Origin: a virus
DNA: 64,000 bases
Reading direction: 5' to 3' (one strand)
Virus record (IMG/VR): IMGVR_UViG_3300009130_000013
Coordinates: 1-64,000 of that record
Each line of letters opens with the position of its first letter. The stretch's first letter is position 1. The notes beneath the pieces were generated by a model that worked only from the letters and a program-made list of their open reading frames with translations, did no database searches and had not been told where the DNA came from. The position numbers and the translations under genes were made by a program. Below are positions 47,402-55,882 of the stretch, in pieces.

Positions 47402-48016
47402 ATGGCAAAAAGAGAATATAAGACAGCAAGTGGTAAAAGAGTAGACTTTGATACTTTAATGATCAAAGGCGAAGAAACTATTGCTGTTGGAAATATGGGT
47501 GTTAATGCCAGGGGTGATAAACTAGGTGAAGGTGGAGCAGTAGTTCAAAAACGTGAAGAGGTAATAGCTGATTATTACAGAATTCACAATGGCACTATTC
47601 CACAAGACCGTCCAATTCCAGATGGTTCACCAGAGCCTGATCAAGTTGATTTACAACAAACAACAGGCCCAGAAGTAACAAACATTAACCCTAGCAAAGA
47701 TCCTATTTTAGCAGAGCTAGAGACTGAAAGTCCTAGTGAACGTGATATTGTTACCAGTGATGAACTTGCTTCAGCATTGGCTTCAACAGCAGAAGTAGTA
47801 GTCCCAGCTACAGATCACGCTGAACAAAAGACTTATGAAAATGAAGTTGATAAAAGTTCAGAAACTGAAACAGTAGTAGAAGAACCCGTTGTAGAAGAAA
47901 AACCTCGTGGAGGATTGGCTTCAGCAGTAGCAAAAGTAAAATCTACAAAGCCTGTTGTTAAAGAAAAAACAGCAGATGAAACGACAAAGGCAAAGCCAGG
48001 AGTAAAACGAGTTTAG
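47402..48016 (+). CDS. Conserved phage protein, low-complexity acidic tail
   Basis: 204 residues. The start KREYKTASGKRVDFDTLMIK and AVGNMGVNARGDKLGEGG is typical of a protein conserved in marine T4-like phages; the rest is disordered, Glu/Pro/Val-rich, with a basic end. Possibly structural. GGAG before the ATG. Confidence 0.75.
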   Translation: MAKREYKTASGKRVDFDTLMIKGEETIAVGNMGVNARGDKLGEGGAVVQKREEVIADYYRIHNGTIPQDRPIPDGSPEPDQVDLQQTTGPEVTNINPSKDPILAELETESPSERDIVTSDELASALASTAEVVVPATDHAEQKTYENEVDKSSETETVVEEPVVEEKPRGGLASAVAKVKSTKPVVKEKTADETTKAKPGVKRV

Positions 48017-48017
48017 T

Positions 48018-49214
48018 ATGAAAATACTTTGTATTTTATATGACGACCCTACAAAGGGTATGCCTACAAACTATCCAGTAAAAGATTTACCCAAGCTGGA
48101 CAAATATCCTGATGGGATGACATTACCAACACCTAAAGGTAGAGATTATACTCCAGGTGAATTACTAGGTTGTGTCTCAGGAGAATTGGGTTTAAGAAAG
48201 TTCTTGGAAGACCAAGGACATACATTAGTTGTTACGTCTGATAAAGATGGTGAAGGTTGTACAGCTGATAAAGAGTTAGTTGATTCTGACATTGTTATAT
48301 CACAACCATTTTGGCCTTACTACTTAACAAGGGAAAAAATGGAATCAGCACCAAACTTAAAGATGGCAATTACGGCAGGCATAGGATCTGATCACGTAGA
48401 CTTACAAGCGGCAATGGATAATAAAGTTGACGTAGTTGAAGTAACTTATTGTAATTCAAGATCAGTAGCAGAACATATTGTTATGATGATACTAGCATTA
48501 GTTAGAGATTATCATAATCAACACGCTATCGTAAAAGCAGGCGGCTGGCATATTGCTGACGCTGTTCAAAGAAGTTATGATGTTGAAGGTATGAACGTAG
48601 GTACTATTGCGGCAGGACGTATTGGTATTGATATGTTAAGAAAAATGAAACCATTTGATGTACATTTACATTACATGGATAGACATAGATTACCTGAAGC
48701 TGTGGAGCAAGAGTTAAATCTTACTTTCCACGAAACAGTAGAATCTTTAGTAGCAGTTTGTGACGTTATTAACATTAGTTGTCCACTACACCCTGAAACA
48801 GAACATTTGTTTAATGACGAAATGATTAGTAAGTGTAAGCCTGGTGCTTATATTATTAATACAGCACGTGGTAAGATTTGTGATAAAGATGCTATTGCTA
48901 GAGGACTTGAGTCAGGTCAGTTAAGTGGTTATGCAGGAGATGTTTGGTTTCCACAACCAGCACCTAACGATCATGTGTGGAGAAGTATGCCACATCATGG
49001 AATGACACCACATACATCAGGAACAAGTTTATCAGCACAGACAAGATATGCTGATGGCGTTAGAGAAATACTAGAATGTTTCTTTGACGGTACACCAATT
49101 AGAGATCCATACTTAATTGTACAAAATGGAGAACTAGCAGGTATGGGAGCTCACTCTTATAGTAAGGGTACAGCTACTGGTGGCTCTGAAGAAGCCGCAG
49201 AATATAAAAAGTAA
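48018..49214 (+). CDS. fdh: NAD-dependent formate dehydrogenase
   Basis: 398 residues, full length and collinear with the methylotroph enzyme (EC 1.17.1.9; Pseudomonas sp. 101), which oxidises formate to CO2 and makes NADH. Residues known to matter there fall at the same numbers here: Ile122, Asn146, the Rossmann loop AAGRIG (198-203), Asp221 that selects NAD over NADP, Arg284, Asp308, Gln313, His332 and Ser334. GIGSDHVDLQ and YAGDVWFPQPAP are intact. No metal or Fe-S domain is needed. One base separates it from the upstream gene and GroES follows. It looks functional and is probably an auxiliary metabolic gene from a host. Small changes: Ser-Arg-Ser at 147-149. Confidence 0.96.
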   Translation: MKILCILYDDPTKGMPTNYPVKDLPKLDKYPDGMTLPTPKGRDYTPGELLGCVSGELGLRKFLEDQGHTLVVTSDKDGEGCTADKELVDSDIVISQPFWPYYLTREKMESAPNLKMAITAGIGSDHVDLQAAMDNKVDVVEVTYCNSRSVAEHIVMMILALVRDYHNQHAIVKAGGWHIADAVQRSYDVEGMNVGTIAAGRIGIDMLRKMKPFDVHLHYMDRHRLPEAVEQELNLTFHETVESLVAVCDVINISCPLHPETEHLFNDEMISKCKPGAYIINTARGKICDKDAIARGLESGQLSGYAGDVWFPQPAPNDHVWRSMPHHGMTPHTSGTSLSAQTRYADGVREILECFFDGTPIRDPYLIVQNGELAGMGAHSYSKGTATGGSEEAAEYKK

Positions 49215-49232
49215 GGCAGAGAGTTTAAGACT

Positions 49233-49598
49233 ATGATTAATCCTACTATTATGGGAGGTAAAGTTCCCCAATACAATGCCATTAAAGGGAAACTTATACC
49301 AATAAAAAACAATGTTATTATCGAAGACATGGCATTCGGTGAAACAGTAACAAAAGGCGGAATTATATTACGTGATGATGACGGGACAGATGAAGGAATT
49401 AAACCTCGTTGGGGCAGAGTATATGCTAAAGGCCCTGAAAACAAAGACGATTACGAGATAGGCGATTGGGTATTAATTGCCCATGGACGTTGGAGTAGAG
49501 GTATTGATGTTGAAGACCCTGACTCAGGTAACATTGTTAAACTACGAAGAGCAGACCCTGAAGACATCATGGCTGTATCAACAGAGGAACCAAATTAG
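49233..49598 (+). CDS. GroES-like co-chaperonin (gp31 analog)
   Basis: 121 residues; KGKLIPIKNNVIIEDMAFGE then TKGGIILRDDDGTDEGIKPR (mobile loop and its flank) and GRVYAKGPENKDDYEIGDWVL match the Cpn10 barrel. T4 gp31 replaces GroES to fold the capsid protein; the same job is likely here. Some extra C-terminal residues. Confidence 0.88.
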   Translation: MINPTIMGGKVPQYNAIKGKLIPIKNNVIIEDMAFGETVTKGGIILRDDDGTDEGIKPRWGRVYAKGPENKDDYEIGDWVLIAHGRWSRGIDVEDPDSGNIVKLRRADPEDIMAVSTEEPN

Positions 49599-49601
49599 TA
49601 T

Positions 49602-49772
49602 ATGACTTGGAAAAATCACGAAGATGATCCAACAGAACAAATGAGAAGACATTTATTAGCTTCAGAGGAAAGATGCTCTATACTTAAAAAGCAAATCCAA
49701 GAAGAAGTAAAAGAAAAATATGCTTTATACAAACGGATTAAAGAATTAAGAGAAGAAATAGATGCCAAATAA
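49602..49772 (+). CDS. 56-residue helical protein
   Basis: Charged coiled coil (ILKKQIQEEVKEKYALYKRI). Starts three bases after the GroES stop and overlaps the next gene. Unknown. Confidence 0.65.
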   Translation: MTWKNHEDDPTEQMRRHLLASEERCSILKKQIQEEVKEKYALYKRIKELREEIDAK

Positions 49773-49923
49773 AAATAAAGATCGTCCTAAGATATATGAA
49801 CGTAATCCTGACACTGGAGTAATACGTTGGAGATATGTAGGCGAAAGCCCTGATGATTATGGTTGGCCACATTATGGAAACATTCTAACTAAAGAAGAAG
49901 AGAAAGAGTTAGATGGCAAATAA
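49762..49923 (+). CDS. 53-residue small protein
   Basis: Soluble, with YERNPDTGVIRWRYVGESPD then DYGWPHYG. Overlaps both neighbours. Unknown, but codon use and packing fit a gene. Confidence 0.65.
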   Translation: MPNKNKDRPKIYERNPDTGVIRWRYVGESPDDYGWPHYGNILTKEEEKELDGK

Positions 49924-50233
49924 AAGAAAAATGACAACAAACGAATATGTTAGGTCACTACCGCCAAAAGATCCTAAAGACATAGCAGTTGGTATACTCC
50001 TTAAAGAAAATCGTAAAAATAGAGAACTCTTAGATACTTTAAAATTAGAATCAATCCAATCAATTGAAAATGCTAAAAAAGAATCTGATGAGTTAATGAT
50101 GGCTAAAGTTATAAAATACGAAAACGAAATAGCTATGTTAAAGAAAAACATTTCCGAACTAGAACAGCAATTACTTACAGCTCAAAACGACGCCGATGCC
50201 AACAGAGCAATGGCCAATATTCCACAATATTAA
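49913..50233 (+). CDS. Coiled-coil protein
   Basis: 106 residues; the last 60 form a long coiled coil (YENEIAMLKKNISELEQQLL). The N-terminus is basic. Unknown. Confidence 0.75.
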   Translation: MANKRKMTTNEYVRSLPPKDPKDIAVGILLKENRKNRELLDTLKLESIQSIENAKKESDELMMAKVIKYENEIAMLKKNISELEQQLLTAQNDADANRAMANIPQY

Positions 50234-50235
50234 AC

Positions 50236-50264
50236 TTGACTTTTATCATAAATTGTTATATAAT
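50236..50264 (+). promoter_or_regulatory. Sigma70-type promoter
   Basis: TTGACT, 17 bases, TATAAT; leader with AAAAGG before the clamp-loader gene. Confidence 0.75.
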
Positions 50265-50290
50265 ACTTGTTATATGAAAAGGTATAGCAA

Positions 50291-51211
50291 ATGAAAGAAC
50301 TTTGGACAGAAAAATATAGACCTACAAATCTTAATGATTATGTATTCCGTGATGAAGCACAACGAAGACAAGTAGAATCATGGATAGATTCTGGTACTAT
50401 TCCACACTTATTATTCAGTGGTGCTCCTGGTGTAGGAAAAACTACACTAGCAAAACTACTATTGGGTATATTGGAAGTAGATCAATATGACACATTAGAA
50501 ATTAATGCTAGTAGAGAAAACTCTGTAGACACAATTAGAGATAAGATAACAGGCTTTGTACAAACAATGCCATTTGGTGACTTTAAAGTAGTATTACTTG
50601 ATGAAGCAGATTATATTAGTCCAAACGGACAGGCGGCATTACGTGGTGTTATGGAAATGTATGCTCAAACGGCAAGGTTTATATTAACTTGTAACTATCC
50701 TAATAGAGTTATTCCAGCATTACATAGTAGATGTCAAGGATTTCATATTGAGAAATTAGATGTAACTGACTTTACACATAGAGTAGCAACTGTATTAGTA
50801 GAAGAAGATGTTAAAGTTGATATAGATGTATTAGATAGCTATGTTAAAGCAACATACCCTGACTTAAGAAAATGTTTAAACTTATGTCAAATGAATACAG
50901 TTAATGGTTTATTACAACGACCACACGAAGCTGAAAATAGTTCAGCAGATTATAGACTACAAATGGTAGATATGATTAAAGGTGGAAAGATTAGAGAAGC
51001 TAGACAACTATTGTGTAGTCAAGTACGCCCAGATGAAATGGAAGAACTATTTAGATGGATGTATGATAATTTAGGTTTATGGAGCACAACTGTAGAAGGT
51101 GAAGACGAAGCAATTTTAATTATAAGAAAAGGTTTAGTTAATCATCCTATGGTAAGTGATCCAGAAATTAACTTATCAGCGACATTAGTTGAATTAGCAA
51201 ATATTAAATAA
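50291..51211 (+). CDS. 44: Sliding-clamp loader ATPase subunit (T4 gp44-like)
   Basis: 306 residues. RFC-type AAA+ ATPase: WTEKYRP start, Walker A GAPGVGKTT (44-52), Walker B VVLLDEAD (100-107), sensor CNYPNR and the SRC motif HSRCQGF. With gp62 it loads the sliding clamp gp45 at replication forks. The clamp and gp62 are not in the window. Confidence 0.95.
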   Translation: MKELWTEKYRPTNLNDYVFRDEAQRRQVESWIDSGTIPHLLFSGAPGVGKTTLAKLLLGILEVDQYDTLEINASRENSVDTIRDKITGFVQTMPFGDFKVVLLDEADYISPNGQAALRGVMEMYAQTARFILTCNYPNRVIPALHSRCQGFHIEKLDVTDFTHRVATVLVEEDVKVDIDVLDSYVKATYPDLRKCLNLCQMNTVNGLLQRPHEAENSSADYRLQMVDMIKGGKIREARQLLCSQVRPDEMEELFRWMYDNLGLWSTTVEGEDEAILIIRKGLVNHPMVSDPEINLSATLVELANIK

Positions 51212-51212
51212 G

Positions 51213-51221
51213 GTTAAATAT
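51213..51221 (+). promoter_or_regulatory. Late-type promoter abutting start codon
   Basis: GTTAAATAT, four bases before the ATG at 51226; no Shine-Dalgarno close by. Confidence 0.4.
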
Positions 51222-51225
51222 TTGT

Positions 51226-52524
51226 ATGTTTTTAGACCCAACGAAACTCAGAAGAATCACGATAGAAATTACAGCAAACTGTAATAGTTTCTGCCCTCAA
51301 TGTTTGAGAAGAGTATCAGGTGATATTCCACATTTAAATTTAAAAGAAGGTGATGTTAATCCAGCAATTAAAGTAGGTAGTTCTGGTAATATGCCTATGT
51401 CTACTATTAAGAATATCTTTACTCCTACAGTAATGGGTGGACTTAAAACATTAGACTTAAATGGTTCGTTTGGTGACGCTATTAATCACCCAGACATGAT
51501 AGAGATACTTCATTATATTGCTGATGTAAGTGATAGTGTAAAGTCACAGAGATTAAAGAATGATCGTAACACTAGAACAGACCTATGGGTTAGTACTAAC
51601 GGTGCTATGAGAAACAAAGAGTTTTGGACTGACCTTGGGCATTTAGCAAGTCAACGATACAATCCTAACAACTCAGAATTAATATTTGCTTTAGATGGAA
51701 CAGATGATAAAACACATCAACTATATCGTAGAGGTTGTTCATACGAAAAAGTTTTAGAGAATGCTCGTTACTTTATGGAGGCTGGCGGCAAAGCTATATG
51801 GCAAATTATTGAGTTTGACCACAACAAACATCAAATAGAAGAAGCAAAAGAACTAGCAAAGAAATTAGGATTTGTTAGAATTGATGTAAGACGTAGTAGA
51901 TGGGCTGAAAGAATTAGTAATCAATTAAGAGAAAAAGCAATTAAAACAGGTGTTGTAAGTGTAAAAGAAAAAGAAACAGACTTCGACCATAAAGGATTTG
52001 GTAACGTTAAGAAAAAGAAGTTTGAAAACAAATCACATAAGCCACCTACAGATCATTACAAGTCAATGGAAGAAAAAGCTAAGAAAATTGTTGTAGAAAA
52101 GTTTGACAATAGTATGGATGACTATGCCAACAACTGTAACATTTGGTGCTCATGGGGTAATGAAGGAAAGTTACAAATTGAATGGGATGGTCGTGTACAC
52201 GTTTGTTGTCACTTTACAGCCTATTTTGCTCGTTCATGGCGTAAAGATATGGCTAACCCTGATGGTAGCCCTAATAATACATACCATAACAAGTATGTGT
52301 CGAACTATGATGAGAAATGGAATTATACCAGCCATCATACATTAGAAGATGTGTTAGGACATAAGTTCTTTCAAACGGATTTACAGGATAGTTGGAAAAA
52401 CCGTACTGACGATCCAATTAAACCTAGAATGGAGATCTGTGTAGATAACTGTGGTAGTATCGTACAAGAGCTCAGAGATAAAAAAGAAGATAGAATATCT
52501 TTAGACGGAGGTAAAACAACATGA
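51226..52524 (+). CDS. Radical SAM protein with C-terminal SPASM-like domain
   Basis: 432 residues. CNSFCPQCLRR near residue 19; DLNGSFGDAINHP; FALDGTDDKTHQLYRRG; FDHNKHQIEEAKELAKKLGF; a basic insert of about 60 residues; C-terminal NCNIWCSWGNEGKLQIEW, VCCHF and ICVDNCG. Paralog of 38303. It overlaps the next gene by four bases. Substrate unknown. Confidence 0.92.
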   Translation: MFLDPTKLRRITIEITANCNSFCPQCLRRVSGDIPHLNLKEGDVNPAIKVGSSGNMPMSTIKNIFTPTVMGGLKTLDLNGSFGDAINHPDMIEILHYIADVSDSVKSQRLKNDRNTRTDLWVSTNGAMRNKEFWTDLGHLASQRYNPNNSELIFALDGTDDKTHQLYRRGCSYEKVLENARYFMEAGGKAIWQIIEFDHNKHQIEEAKELAKKLGFVRIDVRRSRWAERISNQLREKAIKTGVVSVKEKETDFDHKGFGNVKKKKFENKSHKPPTDHYKSMEEKAKKIVVEKFDNSMDDYANNCNIWCSWGNEGKLQIEWDGRVHVCCHFTAYFARSWRKDMANPDGSPNNTYHNKYVSNYDEKWNYTSHHTLEDVLGHKFFQTDLQDSWKNRTDDPIKPRMEICVDNCGSIVQELRDKKEDRISLDGGKTT

Positions 52525-52847
52525 ACCCAGAAGATCAATTAGAATTAGATTTAACGTATATAAGAGACAAGATAGATGTATTATCATACGACGAAGATGA
52601 TATGTGGAGCAAAGCTGGAGCAGGATTTGATATGGGTGATACACACGAGGACCAAAGCTCTAAAATAAATGACATTGGTCAAAGATTAACTCTTATAGAA
52701 AAAGCATTAGGTATCCCACCTAAGTTAAAAGTAAATCTCGACATGGAAGAAGAGTATCCACACATTAAAAAATTACGTGAAAAATACGAGCTTGAAGTAG
52801 AGAAACACTTAACTTTAAAACTTTTAAAACCTGAGCTACCTTATTAA
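52521..52847 (+). CDS. Hypothetical acidic protein
   Basis: 108 residues, acidic, helical second half (LREKYELEVEKHL). Sits between the radical SAM gene and the SGNH-like gene with overlaps on both sides. Unknown. Confidence 0.75.
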   Translation: MNPEDQLELDLTYIRDKIDVLSYDEDDMWSKAGAGFDMGDTHEDQSSKINDIGQRLTLIEKALGIPPKLKVNLDMEEEYPHIKKLREKYELEVEKHLTLKLLKPELPY

Positions 52848-53716
52848 TGAATCAGTCGTATGCTTTTATAGGAACAAGTTATCTCGAGGCTTGTGAAGAA
52901 AGTTATACTCCGAACGCCTGGCGGACTGATCCTGCCTTATCAACCGATTCAACTTTAACTCCAAGATTTGAATACAAAACAAATCTAATTCAAGCAGTAT
53001 CTAAAAGAAATCCTAGCAACACCATTTATAATTGTAGTGAAAGTGGACATGGTATTACAACATACTATAAAAGAATACTAACTCTACTAGATAGGTATGA
53101 CCCAGATGTATTTGTATTTGAAATACCAAATGGACAACGTATGTTAGCACATACAGATAATGAGTACGGTGAAAACTACGACCTTCATTTTCCTGTACAA
53201 GTATACGAAGCAGGACAACCTCAAAACCTAGATGAAGAGTACCGCAAGGTTTCGGCCGCAATAATTGATGATTGTCAAGTACTCATGTCATCACATAGAT
53301 TAAACAAGTATTGGACTACACATACTAATATGGTATTTAATTTAGGGGACAAACAATGGCAAGGCTATACAAGAATACTATCAACTCTTGATGATGGTAT
53401 GAAGTCTAAGTTTTCAGATATTGTAGCACAATGCGAAATAATAAACGAATTTTTAGTAAGCAAAGGTAAAAAAGTATATTGGTTTAGTTGGTTTAAAGAT
53501 TACCGACTAGAAGTTAACCCTGACAAAATAACGTTATTAAGCCCAGACAACATTCAGCAATGGAAATTCGATAAAGACGGTCAAGTGTCTCCACGAGTTA
53601 GCAGACAACAAGATCTAATAAAGAAGTATTATAAGCAATTTTCTTATGATAACAGCCACTTACATTCCAAATATATGCCCGAATTTGCTGAATATTTCGA
53701 CCAAATCTTTAAATAA
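52847..53716 (+). CDS. SGNH/GDSL-hydrolase-like protein
   Basis: 289 residues. A possible SGNH fold: FIGTSYLEACEES as block I, IYNCSESGHGITTYY as a later block, DVFVFEIPNGQR as a central strand, and DNSHLHSKYMPEFAEYF as the Asp-x-x-His block V. The usual Ser of GDS is Thr/Ser here, so activity is uncertain. Such enzymes remove acyl groups from sugars or lipids. Similar proteins lie near radical SAM genes in no case I can cite. Confidence 0.45.
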   Translation: MNQSYAFIGTSYLEACEESYTPNAWRTDPALSTDSTLTPRFEYKTNLIQAVSKRNPSNTIYNCSESGHGITTYYKRILTLLDRYDPDVFVFEIPNGQRMLAHTDNEYGENYDLHFPVQVYEAGQPQNLDEEYRKVSAAIIDDCQVLMSSHRLNKYWTTHTNMVFNLGDKQWQGYTRILSTLDDGMKSKFSDIVAQCEIINEFLVSKGKKVYWFSWFKDYRLEVNPDKITLLSPDNIQQWKFDKDGQVSPRVSRQQDLIKKYYKQFSYDNSHLHSKYMPEFAEYFDQIFK

Positions 53717-53772
53717 TTTCCAAAATCTATATAAATCAACGACTTATCTCGACTAAAAAACCGTCTTTTTGG

Positions 53773-53801
53773 TTGACTTTTTGGCTAGTTTAGTGTATTA
53801 T
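53773..53801 (+). promoter_or_regulatory. Early sigma70-type promoter
   Basis: TTGACT, 17 bases, TATTAT, with the upstream AATCAACGACTTATC and AAACCGTCTTTTTGG elements and the AATAGTATAGTTAATAA leader. Confidence 0.88.
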
Positions 53802-53832
53802 AATAGTATAGTTAATAAGGAATAGTTGAAAA

Positions 53833-54636
53833 ATGTATAGAAATAATATATCCGCAGTTAATAGAGCTAGTAACTTTATGTCAACAAAATCAAGACCAAT
53901 GAGAACTTATAGTACACAAGCAGTATTAGAAGCTTCAGTGGCCGCGAATCGTTTTAACGGTGCTTATATTAAACAGAACAAAACCAAATACATTAAAGAC
54001 GAAAACGACAATGATACAACAAAGTATATTGTTGAAATGGCTTGTAATAAGTCATTAGTATATTTCCTATTAAACAAGAAATTACCAGATGTTAAGTACC
54101 ATAAAGAAGAAAATGCTTATCTGTCTAACATTCAAAATATACTTAAAGTAACAGATGCTGATAAAGAAACAGCTAACGATATTAAAGACCATTTTCAAAG
54201 CAAACTGTTTCAAGCATTAGGTGGTAAGCTAGATGAATATACTGATCAAATTTGGAAAGTATTAGATACTGAAGAGGTTACAGCACGTGAAGTAGGCTTA
54301 TTAACTAGTACGCCATCTGCTTATAATAGAGATCTTAATAAAGAAGTAGTTGAAGATACAGTTTTAGAAAGATGTGCTGATGAATATGTTGGCAGTAAAG
54401 GCGAAAAGATTGAAGGACCTGTCGAACTTGTAAATGTAATTTACTCTAGTCGATTTGAGTCATACATTTACACAGGCATTTATAAAGATAAGTTTCTTGT
54501 TAGTTTTTGGAACGGTGTAGAGCTAGGCAAGAAAGGTGAAACTATTAATCTTAAAGCAAGAATCAAAAAACTTGCTCTTAGTAGATTTTACAACGGTGCT
54601 TGGGAAACTCAATTAAATTATGTTAAGAAGGTATAA
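53833..54636 (+). CDS. Hypothetical early protein
   Basis: 267 residues, soluble, mixed alpha/beta; basic N-terminus with NRASNFMSTKSRPMRTYST, acidic middle. First gene of an early operon. No motif recognised. Confidence 0.8.
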   Translation: MYRNNISAVNRASNFMSTKSRPMRTYSTQAVLEASVAANRFNGAYIKQNKTKYIKDENDNDTTKYIVEMACNKSLVYFLLNKKLPDVKYHKEENAYLSNIQNILKVTDADKETANDIKDHFQSKLFQALGGKLDEYTDQIWKVLDTEEVTAREVGLLTSTPSAYNRDLNKEVVEDTVLERCADEYVGSKGEKIEGPVELVNVIYSSRFESYIYTGIYKDKFLVSFWNGVELGKKGETINLKARIKKLALSRFYNGAWETQLNYVKKV

Positions 54637-54950
54637 TGGTTAAAGACGTGAAACAAAAACTTAATGATAAAATAAAGGCCCTAAATTCAACTAGGGTTTT
54701 TAAAAAGATTACACCACAGTATGAACTTACTTGGTACATCAAATGGTCAGCAAGTTTATTTCTATTATTAGGAATGGCTTTAGTGACAGCAAACATACAA
54801 CCACTTCAAATGATAGTTTCACTAGTAGGTGTTGTTGGTTGGCTAGTAGTTGGAATGATGTGGCACGATAGAGCATTAATTTTTATTAACGGTATTGCCT
54901 GTTTTATATATACTACAGGTTTAATTAAATATTTCCACTCAGGATTATAA
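54636..54950 (+). CDS. Membrane protein with three helices
   Basis: 104 residues; about three hydrophobic segments (36-52, 56-73, 80-96) after a basic N-terminus. TAATG overlap with the previous gene. Unknown. Confidence 0.75.
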   Translation: MVKDVKQKLNDKIKALNSTRVFKKITPQYELTWYIKWSASLFLLLGMALVTANIQPLQMIVSLVGVVGWLVVGMMWHDRALIFINGIACFIYTTGLIKYFHSGL

Positions 54951-54951
54951 T

Positions 54952-55278
54952 ATGGATGATTTTGTACAACGAGATTTATTCGAAGACGTGGGGTTTGATG
55001 ACAAAGATCGTCAAGCAGAAGTTAAAGAAGATTTACAAACAAAAATTCTAGAAGTTACATTTACTAAAAAGGATGGCGAAGAACGAGTAATGACGTGTAC
55101 ACTTATGTCAGAAGCTATTCCTTTAGAACGTAGACCTAAACCTTTAGCAGAAGGTGAAGTACTAAAACCAAAGCCTGAAGGTTTACAAAGTGTTTGGGAT
55201 GTCAAAGCTGAAGGTTGGCGTAGTTTTTATTGGGATAAAGTAACAGCCGTTAAGGTTGCCAACATTGAAACAGTCTAA
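54952..55278 (+). CDS. Hypothetical protein
   Basis: 108 residues; acidic start, then LEVTFTKKDGEERVMTCTLM and a Trp-rich end. Similar WxVxxxGWRSFxWDKV endings occur in marine T4-like phage proteins, from memory. Unknown. Confidence 0.75.
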   Translation: MDDFVQRDLFEDVGFDDKDRQAEVKEDLQTKILEVTFTKKDGEERVMTCTLMSEAIPLERRPKPLAEGEVLKPKPEGLQSVWDVKAEGWRSFYWDKVTAVKVANIETV

Positions 55279-55726
55279 CAAATTTAAAAGCAGTTTAAGG
55301 TTTGGCAACAAACTAGAAAAGAATCATGCTCTTAGAGTAATCGAGCAAATCCATCCAAAGTGTACTATACACGAACCAGACGAATACAGAGAGAATGGAT
55401 TAGCAGTTCCTGATCATATAATAAAGAAAGGCAAAAAAATCGTAGCCTTTTATGACAGCAAAAACAAACGTTCAACATATAAAGTTACAGGTGAACCAGA
55501 AAGAATTTGGAGTGTTGATGAGAAACTTTTAGAATATAGAAAATATGCTCTAAAACATAAAGCACCTTGTTACTTAATATTCTATCATAAAGATAGCGAT
55601 AAAAATAATGTGTATATTGTGGATGTTAGTATTGAACCAAAGTTCTATAGAAGAATCAATAACAAGTACGGTGAACACTGGTACGGTTATTACATATCAC
55701 AAACAACACCATATTCAATTGATTAA
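55256..55726 (+). CDS. Putative PD-(D/E)XK-fold nuclease
   Basis: 156 residues, TTG start. VPDHIIKKGKKIVAFYDSKN fits the core PD-x(n)-(D/E)xK (Pro-Asp ... Asp-Ser-Lys), and LLEYRKYALKHKAPCYLIFY matches the following helix and strand. Restriction- or resolvase-type activity is an inference. Last gene before a terminator. Confidence 0.6.
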   Translation: MPTLKQSNKFKSSLRFGNKLEKNHALRVIEQIHPKCTIHEPDEYRENGLAVPDHIIKKGKKIVAFYDSKNKRSTYKVTGEPERIWSVDEKLLEYRKYALKHKAPCYLIFYHKDSDKNNVYIVDVSIEPKFYRRINNKYGEHWYGYYISQTTPYSID

Positions 55727-55753
55727 AAAGCCCTCTGTAAGGAGGGCTTTTTT
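55727..55753 (+). terminator. Rho-independent terminator
   Basis: AAAGCCCTC-TGTAA-GGAGGGCTTT followed by T's, at the meeting point of plus- and minus-strand operons; can work both ways. Confidence 0.85.
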
Positions 55754-55757
55754 ATGA

Positions 55758-55829
55758 TTACTTTTTCTTTTTCTTTTTATTTTTAGCCTTCGCTTTTTTA
55801 GAAGGCTTTTTTTTCTTTTTCTTAGCCAT
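55758..55829 (-). CDS. 23-residue lysine-rich micropeptide
   Basis: MAKKKKKKPSKKAKAKNKKK and three more Lys: 16 of 23 residues are Lys. Resembles histone-tail or DNA-condensing peptides. No clear AGGAGG (AAAGG further upstream), so it may be chance, but the frame is complete and uses both AAA and AAG. Confidence 0.4.
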   Translation of the reverse strand: MAKKKKKKPSKKAKAKNKKKKKK

Positions 55830-55882
55830 GTTAATGACCTTTCTAAAGGCTTAAAGCCTTTAGCTCGTATTTATGAGTCCAG

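Noticed and set aside
52103-52345. Plus-strand 80-codon ORF
   Set aside because: Lies inside the radical SAM gene at 51226 in another frame; no ribosome site or coupling.
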